Positions 1 to 5,290 of a DNA stretch of 5,290 nt are shown here, piece after piece (position 1 is the stretch's first letter; every line of letters starts with the position of its first letter). Source of the DNA: DATNFP01 sp035606335 (GTDB lineage: Bacteria > Bacteroidota > Bacteroidia > Chitinophagales > Chitinophagaceae). A program made the translations under genes and the position numbers. Where the stretch lies: NCBI GenBank assembly GCA_035606335.1, contig DATNFP010000136.1, positions 1 through 5,290 of the forward strand. Reading direction: 5' to 3'. Under the pieces are notes generated by a model. It saw only the letters and a list, made by a program, of their open reading frames with translations. It was not told the DNA's origin and searched no databases.

Positions 1-1105
1 CTGGGGCTATTGCTGCAGGTAAAGTGATTTGTGCATGGCTACCTGTAAAGGTAATGGTATTTGATACGAGCACCTGTCCTGAAACATTGATCACTTCGTA
101 ATGCCATTCTTCATTATTTGAATTTGGCATATCAATCTTAATTGTATGCGCTGTAACAGGATTTGGATAAATATCAAAATCACTTGAAGCAATATTAGAA
201 ATTGCTAATGGAAACAAAGACAAGCGGTCAGCATGTATCTGAGCGCTTTGTACAGTAGAAAATGTATTGTCTGTGAAAACAATATATGCTAAAGGAGTAA
301 GCTCGCCGATACGATAAAAGCTTTCTGAATGTATAGTATCTGCTACAGTGCTGGTCTGTGGCAGGTTGAATATTGAATCAAGGGCTGAAGTAAAGGGAGC
401 GCCATTAATAGTGAAACTATCATTTGTTATACGTGTTGTCCTCAACTGCAATACAGGGTATGGGGTAGATGTGTCTCCATTATCAAAAATCTTCACTTTC
501 ATGTTTCCATATCCAATAACCTTATCAGATTCAGAAACTGTTGTGATCTTACTACCTGCCGTTTTCTTGTATCCCAGGGCGGTATCTTTGATAAAGAAAT
601 TTGTAGTATCGCTATAATTTGAATTCCAATTATTTCCATATGCTAATGGAAATGGCAGTTTGTAATAAGGAGTGCTATATTTTTCTGTTTGGTTTCCGAA
701 ATAAATACTATCAGATATAACACCTCCGGGCATTACATATACTTGCGTATTTACCACGTCTGCTTCTCCCTGGATGCCCTGAATTATAAAATAGTATTGT
801 CTATCTAATGAATAATGAAATAAACCAGCCTGATAAGAAATGCTATCAGCAAATTGGTAAGGAAACGCCGGACTATTGCGAACCAAAGTATCTACACCAC
901 TATAGCTCACGTTTGTCATATCCCAAGAGCCGCCAGTAGCCGGAATAAATAAAGGAAATGACGAAGTGCCTACCACTACATTAGCTACCCTATCGCTACC
1001 AACAAGTGATGTGGAGGAATGAGCATTGGCAGCATTTATTACTATTTGCGCAAATGAGGAAACAGAAAGTAATGCACAACCAAGAGTAAAGATTGTTTTT
1101 TTCAT
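1..1105 (-). CDS. Secreted protein with T9SS type A sorting domain, C-terminus beyond window (paralogue A)
   Basis: An open frame runs from ATG at 1105-1103 to the left edge without a stop, giving 368 visible residues. Residues 1-20 (MKKTIFTLGCALLSVSSFAQ) are a classic signal peptide with cleavage expected near the end of that stretch. The mature part has no motif I recognise; it is rich in Ser, Thr, Asn and aromatic residues, as in beta-rich extracellular proteins. From about residue 311 (YPNP at 313-316, then a hydrophobic strand, W334, and INVSGQV near 339-345) it matches the type A C-terminal domain that sends proteins through the type IX secretion system, where the tail is normally removed and the protein released or anchored to the surface. 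The final strand and stop lie outside the window. The protein is clearly related to the neighbour at 1292-2482: WDMTNVSYSG/WDITGLSYSG, VIGYGNMKVK/VIGWGKMRVK, ESFYRIGELTPL/ENFYRLNEVTPL. The A/T-rich leader has no Shine-Dalgarno, usual for Bacteroidetes. Export and sorting are well supported; the biological function is unknown. Confidence 0.9.
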   Translation of the reverse strand, partial: MKKTIFTLGCALLSVSSFAQIVINAANAHSSTSLVGSDRVANVVVGTSSFPLFIPATGGSWDMTNVSYSGVDTLVRNSPAFPYQFADSISYQAGLFHYSLDRQYYFIIQGIQGEADVVNTQVYVMPGGVISDSIYFGNQTEKYSTPYYKLPFPLAYGNNWNSNYSDTTNFFIKDTALGYKKTAGSKITTVSESDKVIGYGNMKVKIFDNGDTSTPYPVLQLRTTRITNDSFTINGAPFTSALDSIFNLPQTSTVADTIHSESFYRIGELTPLAYIVFTDNTFSTVQSAQIHADRLSLFPLAISNIASSDFDIYPNPVTAHTIKIDMPNSNNEEWHYEVINVSGQVLVSNTITFTGSHAQITLPAAIAP

Positions 1106-1158
1106 AAAATAATTATCGGAAAAATGAAAAGATTTTATTGGTTTAAGCGGTAAAACTA

Positions 1159-1166
1159 CAAAAATA
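1159..1166 (-). promoter_or_regulatory. Probable -7 promoter element for paralogue A
   Basis: On the minus strand this reads TATTTTTG, an exact match to the Bacteroidetes -7 consensus TAnnTTTG. It lies 53 bases before the ATG at 1105, so the leader would be about 45 bases. No TTTG is found at the usual 17-21 bp upstream, so the -33 element is weak or absent. A second near-match, TAGTTTTA, follows directly at 1151-1158 and could be the real element instead. Confidence 0.45.
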
Positions 1167-1193
1167 CACTTATAAATATGTGTCTTGTATTTT
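1161..1193. repeat. Inverted repeat over the paralogue A promoter (possible operator)
   Basis: AAAATACA at 1161-1168 is repeated as its exact reverse complement TGTATTTT at 1186-1193, with 17 bases between. The spacer has a further imperfect dyad (CAC at 1167-1169 and GTG at 1180-1182, flanking an A/T-rich core). One arm overlaps the -7 candidate at 1159-1166 and the other lies in the region between -7 and -33. That is where a repressor or activator dimer would bind, but the low complexity of this A/T-rich DNA means chance is a real alternative. Confidence 0.3.
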
Positions 1194-1237
1194 CGGATTT
1201 ATTTTTTTGAAAAACTATATTCTATATGTGCTAATAT

Positions 1238-1279
1238 ATAACTAAAAAACGGCTACATAAGTAACCGTTTTTTAGTTAT
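1238..1279 (-). terminator. Rho-independent terminator of the 1292-2482 gene, symmetrical
   Basis: Positions 1238-1252 pair perfectly with 1265-1279 (15 bp, including AAAAAACGG against CCGTTTTTT). After one C-A mismatch, 3 more pairs close an ATAA loop. Beyond a 4-base bulge, CTAATA at 1231-1236 can also pair with the bases ending at 1282-1283. On the minus strand the hairpin starts about 13 bases after the stop codon of the gene and its descending arm ends in a run of six T. The mirrored A-run means it could also stop plus-strand transcription, but no plus-strand gene is nearby. Confidence 0.85.
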
Positions 1280-1291
1280 TAGCTTCAATCC

Positions 1292-2482
1292 TTAATTGAT
1301 AATGTTCACTGCTTTTATACACGCCTGTTTCCCATCATTGCTTAAACGCAAGTAGTAGACTCCCGGCGTAACAGCTGATGATAGCTGAATATGTGCGATG
1401 CCACCATACGACTGCAATGATGAAGCGGATATTACCTGGCCTGCTGTGTTCACTAACTGGTAGCTCCAGCTTCCGTTTTGATATTTTGGTAATTCAATAG
1501 CAATGGTATGATCCGTTACGGGATTTGGATATACATGCACGTCGTTTGCCAGGGATATATTTTCAACAGCGGTAGGTACTGCGAGGCGTTGCGTATGAAC
1601 CTCACCAGCAACGGGAGTGGTAAAAGTGCTATCAGCATATTCCACTTTTAATAAAGGAGTAACCTCGTTAAGGCGATAGAAGTTTTCTTCAAACAAACTG
1701 GTTATCATCCCCTGAACCAACCCAAAACCTGCTAGCAAAGTAGCTGGTGCAGGGCTGCCTGCCAGATAAAAGCTATCCTCTGTAGTATATATTGTTTTCA
1801 CCTGCAGGACATCCATATAAGCAGTAGAGTCTCCTGCTATGTTTTTTACCCTCATTTTGCCCCAGCCAATTACTGAATCCTTCACTGTGTAACTTGTCAC
1901 ACGCTGCGCAGGAACATCGGTAAGTGAAAACAATGCAACTGTTACTTCAAAGTTGGTTGTATATTTTGATGTGGTTGTCCAGTTGGTATTATAAGTCATG
2001 GGGAATTTGAGTACTGTTTTCGGAGATGAATAAAGAATATCCTGAGCAGGGAAGCCCAGGCTATCATTTGCTCCACCAGTTACACCAGTAAGGGAAATAT
2101 GTTGGTGATAAATGTATTCGCCCAATATGTTGAGACCAGAAGCTGACGCCTGTGTGGCTTCATCAGTAGTGTAACTTACTCCGGAGCCAGAACTAATTTC
2201 GTAAACAGCACTATCGGCATATTGCGCAGCAGCAAATGGAGTACCGGCTGGTATAGCAACATGACGATATACACCGGCACCTGAATAACTCAAGCCAGTA
2301 ATATCCCATGTTTTGTTGGTTGCTGCGGGCAATGTAAGACCCGGAAGAGATACAATACTTACACTTTTCACAGAGTCGTTAGTACCAGCAATTGCAGAAA
2401 CAACAGAGGAAATAGTTATTTGCGACTGCGATTGCGAGATGATAAGAAAAGAAGAGGCAATTGTAAAAATCAGTTTTTTCAT
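1292..2482 (-). CDS. Secreted protein with complete T9SS type A sorting domain (paralogue B)
   Basis: The protein has 396 residues from ATG at 2482. The frame is open a further 14 codons upstream to a TTG at 2524, but the ATG is preferred because it puts a proper signal peptide (MKKLIFTIASSFLIISQSQS, about residues 1-20) at the N-terminus and because a promoter-like site lies between the two starts. The mature region (about 21-305) shows no known catalytic motif; it is Ser/Thr/Gly/Ala/Val rich and reads as beta-strand material. From about residue 314 it is a full type A T9SS domain: VYPNP at 317-321, SWSYQLVNTAGQV at 338-350, then GVYYLRLSNDGK near 374-385 and the closing hydrophobic strand to IIN at 394-396. 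It should cross the inner membrane by Sec and the outer membrane by the type IX system. It is a tandem paralogue of the gene at 1-1105 on the same strand, with a strong terminator between them, so the two are probably separate transcripts. Function unknown; export is well supported. Confidence 0.93.
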   Translation of the reverse strand: MKKLIFTIASSFLIISQSQSQITISSVVSAIAGTNDSVKSVSIVSLPGLTLPAATNKTWDITGLSYSGAGVYRHVAIPAGTPFAAAQYADSAVYEISSGSGVSYTTDEATQASASGLNILGEYIYHQHISLTGVTGGANDSLGFPAQDILYSSPKTVLKFPMTYNTNWTTTSKYTTNFEVTVALFSLTDVPAQRVTSYTVKDSVIGWGKMRVKNIAGDSTAYMDVLQVKTIYTTEDSFYLAGSPAPATLLAGFGLVQGMITSLFEENFYRLNEVTPLLKVEYADSTFTTPVAGEVHTQRLAVPTAVENISLANDVHVYPNPVTDHTIAIELPKYQNGSWSYQLVNTAGQVISASSLQSYGGIAHIQLSSAVTPGVYYLRLSNDGKQACIKAVNIIN

Positions 2483-2500
2483 AGAAGTTCGTTTGGGTAG

Positions 2501-2532
2501 TAAAATTACATGAATGAGCTTCAATAAGGAAA
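2501..2532 (-). promoter_or_regulatory. Weak promoter candidate immediately before paralogue B
   Basis: On the minus strand TTTC (2532-2529), 20 bases, then TAATTTTA (2508-2501) resembles the Bacteroidetes TTTG / TAnnTTTG layout with the last G of each element replaced. Transcription would begin about 10-15 bases before the ATG at 2482. The same TA(A/G)TTTTAC string also occurs before the paralogous gene at 1151-1158. If real, it rules out the TTG start at 2524. Confidence 0.35.
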
Positions 2533-2592
2533 GTTTTTAATAAAATAAATGAATATTAAACCGCATTTAAAATAAAGCTTTTGAGAAAAGTT

Positions 2593-2769
2593 TTCCCATT
2601 GGGTGAAAAAATAAGGTTTGGGGAATCGGGGGATATGCTTTGATGCTGAAATGATCTACCGGCAATAGTTATGCAAATAATTCACTACGTGAACCATTCC
2701 CCATTGATGCCCCATTTTGTCGCAGTGGTTTCCCAAAAATTTCCCATTGCAATAATTGTTGTGTGGGAA
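2593..2769. repeat. Cluster of TGGGGA/TGGGAA motifs, partly helically phased
   Basis: On the minus strand TGGGAA or TGGGG motifs start at 2746, 2735, 2714 and 2703, so the spacings are 11, 21 and 11 bp, about one or two helical turns. Another minus-strand copy starts at 2598. Plus-strand copies lie at 2764-2769 (TGGGAA), 2619-2625 (TGGGGAA) and as a bare TGGG at 2600-2603, next to a GGGGG run at 2628-2632. Copies 2619-2626 and 2696-2703 are exact 8-base reverse complements. Short direct TGGG repeats at about one-turn spacing are the known operator form for MraZ of the division and cell-wall (dcw) cluster, although its typical spacing is 10 bp. No mraZ gene is in the window, so the binding protein is unknown. 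Confidence 0.5.
2681..2693. repeat. Short palindrome beside the TGGG motif cluster
   Basis: TTCAC at 2681-2685 and GTGAA at 2689-2693 are perfect inverted arms around a 3-base spacer. The site sits inside the larger inverted pair formed by 2619-2626 and 2696-2703. It could be a small dimer-binding site or simply chance; nothing else supports a function. Confidence 0.2.
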
Positions 2770-2856
2770 TGTTATGGAGCGTTTTATAGTTATTTAAGGC
2801 TGCATAACTGCGGCTGTTTTTCCAAAGAGCTGTGCGCCCAAAGTTCAGGCTTATGG

Positions 2857-2889
2857 CAAAGTTACATACATGGTAGGCAAGCTTGCAAA
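2857..2889 (-). promoter_or_regulatory. Strong Bacteroidetes-type promoter reading toward paralogue B
   Basis: On the minus strand TTTG (2889-2886) is followed after exactly 21 bases by TAACTTTG (2864-2857). Both elements match the Bacteroidetes housekeeping consensus TTTG / TAnnTTTG perfectly and the spacing is within the accepted range. The expected start is near 2850, about 370 bases before the ATG of paralogue B and about 100 bases upstream of the phased TGGG motifs. It lies just past the carB terminator, as expected for the start of a new transcription unit. Confidence 0.6.
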
Positions 2890-2951
2890 TAAAATTAACA
2901 ACAACAAACCCCGATGTTGAAGAGTGGAGCAAGAGAGCGGGCAGCTTACCT

Positions 2952-2985
2952 GCAAACAAAAGGCGATGCTATAAAGCATCACCTT
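2952..2985 (-). terminator. Rho-independent terminator of carB
   Basis: On the minus strand AAGGTGATGCT (2985-2975), loop TTAT, AGCATCGCCTT (2970-2960) forms an 11-bp stem followed by TTGTTT. One pair is a T-G wobble on the minus strand but an A-C mismatch on the plus strand, so the RNA hairpin is better in the carB direction. It starts 33 bases after the carB stop codon and supports that stop as the genuine end of the gene. Confidence 0.8.
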
Positions 2986-3018
2986 AGGTAGTTTTTGTAT
3001 TATATTGTATTGCGACTA

Positions 3019-5290
3019 TTACCGGCTTAAGTGCATACTTCTTTCTTTATACAATTGTCTGAACCACGAATCGCGTAAGGTCTTAATGAAACGGATAGCC
3101 TCCCCGGTACTTTTCATTTCGGGGCCCAGCTCTTTATTTACATTCGGAAATTTATTAAAGCTGAAGACGGGTTCTTTCACTGCGTAGCCTTCCAGTTTTT
3201 TGTCTATATTAAAATCTTTGAGCATCTTTTCGCCCATCATTACTTTGGTAGCAATATTCAGATAAGGTACACCGTATGCTTTAGCAATAAAAGGAGTGGT
3301 GCGGCTTGCGCGTGGATTCGCTTCTATTACAAATACTTTACCATCTTTGATGGCAAATTGTATATTGATCAGTCCTTTGATGTTAAGACGTAATGCTATC
3401 TTCTTTGCATAGTCTACCATTTCATCTACTTCGAGCTGTCCGAGGTTGAATGCAGGAAGCACTGCATGGCTATCGCCACTGTGAATACCCGCAGGTTCAA
3501 TATGTTCCATAATGCCCATGATGTGTACATTTTCACCATCGCATATAGCATCTACTTCAGCTTCCTGGCAGCGATCAAGGAAATGGTCTATCAATATTTT
3601 ATTGCCAGGCAAATGTTTTAAAAGACTTACTACACTCTTCTCAAGCTCTTCATCGTTGATCACTATACGCATGCGTTGCCCGCCGAGCACATACGAAGGA
3701 CGCACCAATACAGGATAGCCAACCTGGCCTGCTACTTCTATTGCTTCATCAGTAGTGTATGCAGTGCCGTAGTTAGGATAAGGAATACCAAGCTCTTTCA
3801 ACAGATCGCTAAAGCGGCCCCTGTCTTCTGCTATGTCCATATTATCAAAAGAGGTGCCGATGATCTTTATATTATTTTCATACAAGCGCTTTGCAAGCTT
3901 TAAGGCTGTTTGGCCGCCGAGCTGCACAATTACGCCATAAGGTTTTTCGTGTTCAATTATTTCCCAAAGATGTTCCCAATATACAGGCTCAAAATATAGT
4001 TTGTCAGCTATATCAAAATCGGTTGAAACGGTTTCAGGATTGCAGTTTACCATTATGGCTTCGTAACCGCAATCTTTTATTGCCATTAACCCGTGTGTGC
4101 AGCAGTAATCAAATTCAATTCCCTGTCCTATACGGTTGGGGCCTGAGCCAAGTACTATAATTTTTTTCTTATCCGACCTGTTGCTTTCATTAAATACCAG
4201 GTCGCCTTTTGTTTCTTTAGATGACGCTGTGGGCTCGAATGTGCTGTAGTAGTATGGTGTTTTTGCTTCAAATTCTGCACTGCATGTATCTACCATTTTA
4301 TAAACACGAGTGATGCCTAATGCTTTTCTATGCTCATATACTTCCTCAGCAGTACAATCTTTTATTAGTTCTGCTATCTGGTCATCACTAAAGCCCATTT
4401 GCTTCGCTTCGCACAATAATTCATCCGGAAGTTTTTCGAGATGTTTATATTCACGAATACGATTTTCCATATTCACGATGTCCTGTATCTGATACAGGAA
4501 CCAACGGTCTATCTGCGTGAGTTCACGAATAGTTTTTATTGAAACTCCTGCTGCCAATGCTTCCTTGATACGGAAAATGCGATCCCATGTAGGCCGCTTC
4601 AAACTTTCGATAAGTTCTTCGGCACGCATTCTTTGAGTACTGATAAACGATAATCCGGTAGCATTATTTTCAAGGCTCTGACATGCCTTCTGCAATGCTT
4701 CAGTGAATGTGCGGCCTATTGCCATCACCTCGCCTACCGATTTCATCTGTAGGCCCAATGTATCATCAGCACCTTTGAATTTATCAAAATTCCAACGCGG
4801 CATTTTTACGATCACATAATCCAATGCGGGCTCAAAATATGCAGAAGTAGTTTGTGTGATCTGGTTTTTTAGTTCATCAAGTGTATATCCAACCGCAAGC
4901 TTAGCAGCAATCTTTGCAATGGGATAACCTGTTGCTTTAGATGCAAGAGCCGATGAACGGCTCACGCGAGGATTAATTTCGATTGCTATTATTTCTTCAG
5001 TCTGAGGATTTAAAGCAAACTGCACATTACAACCACCGGCAAAATTGCCAAGATCGCGCATCATCATTATCGCGGTGTTGCGCATCAGTTGAAATGCAGT
5101 ATCGCTAAGTGTCATAGCAGGCGCTACGGTAATGCTATCGCCCGTATGGATACCCATAGGGTCGAAGTTCTCTACCGTACAAATGATAACCACATTATCA
5201 TTATGATCGCGCAGTAATTCCAGCTCAAATTCTTTCCATCCCAACATTGCTTTTTCTACCAGCACTTCATGTATAGGTGATGCAGTAAGT
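3019..5290 (-). CDS. carB: Carbamoyl-phosphate synthase large subunit, N-terminus beyond window, no MGS domain
   Basis: The frame enters at the right edge and ends with TAA at 3021-3019, giving 756 visible residues. By comparison with E. coli CarB about 200 N-terminal residues are outside. CarB uses two ATP, bicarbonate and ammonia (delivered by the CarA glutaminase) to make carbamoyl phosphate for pyrimidines and arginine in the cytoplasm. Visible residues, counted from the first whole codon: end of the first ATP-grasp half (to about 210), with MGIHTGDS at 45-52, NVQFA at 88-92 and IEINPRVSRSS at 103-113; helical oligomerisation region (about 230-350), with IDRWFL; second synthetase half (about 376-735), with GPNRIGQGIEFDY at 383-395, NCNPETVSTD at 415-424, RPSYVLGG at 530-537, NIQFAI at 642-647 and IEANPRASRT at 655-664. 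Metal- and ATP-binding E and N residues are kept in both halves. It then stops at KERSMHLSR, without the roughly 140-residue allosteric domain of E. coli CarB (1073 residues), so the full length should be near 950. No carA is in view. A GTG at 5265 is internal, not the start. Confidence 0.97.
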   Translation of the reverse strand, partial: LTASPIHEVLVEKAMLGWKEFELELLRDHNDNVVIICTVENFDPMGIHTGDSITVAPAMTLSDTAFQLMRNTAIMMMRDLGNFAGGCNVQFALNPQTEEIIAIEINPRVSRSSALASKATGYPIAKIAAKLAVGYTLDELKNQITQTTSAYFEPALDYVIVKMPRWNFDKFKGADDTLGLQMKSVGEVMAIGRTFTEALQKACQSLENNATGLSFISTQRMRAEELIESLKRPTWDRIFRIKEALAAGVSIKTIRELTQIDRWFLYQIQDIVNMENRIREYKHLEKLPDELLCEAKQMGFSDDQIAELIKDCTAEEVYEHRKALGITRVYKMVDTCSAEFEAKTPYYYSTFEPTASSKETKGDLVFNESNRSDKKKIIVLGSGPNRIGQGIEFDYCCTHGLMAIKDCGYEAIMVNCNPETVSTDFDIADKLYFEPVYWEHLWEIIEHEKPYGVIVQLGGQTALKLAKRLYENNIKIIGTSFDNMDIAEDRGRFSDLLKELGIPYPNYGTAYTTDEAIEVAGQVGYPVLVRPSYVLGGQRMRIVINDEELEKSVVSLLKHLPGNKILIDHFLDRCQEAEVDAICDGENVHIMGIMEHIEPAGIHSGDSHAVLPAFNLGQLEVDEMVDYAKKIALRLNIKGLINIQFAIKDGKVFVIEANPRASRTTPFIAKAYGVPYLNIATKVMMGEKMLKDFNIDKKLEGYAVKEPVFSFNKFPNVNKELGPEMKSTGEAIRFIKTLRDSWFRQLYKERSMHLSR

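Larger units (their letters stand above)
2533..3018. other. Gene-free intergenic region between carB and paralogue B
   Basis: No convincing protein or RNA gene lies in this stretch. The open frames that cross it have TTG or unsupported starts, cysteine-rich or low-information translations, and no recognisable domain. From right to left it holds the carB terminator (2985-2952), a good minus-strand promoter match (2889-2857), about 85 bases with no feature I can name, then the cluster of TGGG motifs (2769-2593) and an A/T-rich tail (2592-2533). A transcript from the 2857-2889 promoter would give paralogue B a leader of roughly 370 bases, or could be a separate small RNA. Confidence 0.6.

Noticed and set aside
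348..617. Plus-strand open frame within the first gene, and similar plus-strand frames within carB (3512-4492)
   Set aside because: They lie antisense to genes with clear protein homology or a clear signal peptide and sorting domain, and their translations show no domain.
2483..2524. Upstream TTG start for paralogue B, adding 14 residues
   Set aside because: The extension puts charged residues before a complete signal peptide and overlaps a promoter-like sequence; the ATG at 2482 is the better start.
2656..2715. Possible 19-residue leader peptide on the minus strand (ATG at 2715, stop at 2658-2656)
   Set aside because: It begins within a TGGG motif, has no start context, and shows no run of regulatory codons as in attenuator peptides.
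2593..2769. CRISPR-like or tandem repeat array
   Set aside because: The repeated unit is only 5-7 bases, occurs in both orientations, and there are no unique spacers of constant length.
2671..2892. Plus-strand open frame of 73 codons with an ATG start
   Set aside because: No promoter or ribosome site precedes it, the translation has no recognisable features, and it lies antisense to the promoter and motif cluster. I judge it a chance frame.
2669..2959. Minus-strand open frame of 96 codons between carB and paralogue B
   Set aside because: It starts with TTG inside the carB terminator, upstream of the best promoter in the region. Its translation shows no domain, and its second half merely translates the TGGG motifs.
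2600..3018. A decayed MGS domain after the carB stop, which would make carB a truncated gene
   Set aside because: The space would suffice, but no frame read from the minus strand resembles the MGS domain, and a terminator begins 33 bases after the stop.

Overview
The window looks like chromosomal DNA of a Bacteroidota (Bacteroidetes) bacterium, probably from the Chitinophagaceae/Sphingobacteriia side of the phylum. Three things point there: two secreted proteins with the type A C-terminal sorting domain of the type IX secretion system (T9SS), promoter-like sequences of the Bacteroidetes TTTG / TAnnTTTG type with no Shine-Dalgarno before the starts, and a CarB of the short form that I associate with this phylum. 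The family-level placement is inference.

All recognisable genes are on the minus strand, so the window reads right to left. At 5290-3019 is carB, the large subunit of carbamoyl-phosphate synthase, cut at its N-terminus by the window edge. It ends without the C-terminal allosteric (MGS) domain found in E. coli CarB, and a hairpin terminator lies just beyond it (2985-2952). Next comes a gene-free stretch of about 530 bases (3018-2483). It holds a good minus-strand promoter match (2889-2857), a cluster of TGGGGA/TGGGAA motifs at 11, 21 and 11 bp spacing with inverted copies on both sides (2769-2593), and a weaker promoter just before the next gene.

The gene at 2482-1292 encodes a secreted protein of 396 residues with a complete T9SS type A domain. 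A very symmetrical hairpin with A/T tails (1279-1238) follows it. The last gene, 1105 to the left edge, is a diverged tandem paralogue with its own promoter-like site and an inverted repeat over that site; its C-terminus runs out of the window.

Functionally, carB is a housekeeping gene for pyrimidine and arginine precursors and seems separately transcribed from the two secreted-protein genes. Those two form a small tandem family of exported proteins of unknown function, each with its own regulatory region. I found no RNA gene, insertion sequence, CRISPR array or phage gene. The least explained part is the 2483-3018 intergenic region with its phased G-rich motifs.
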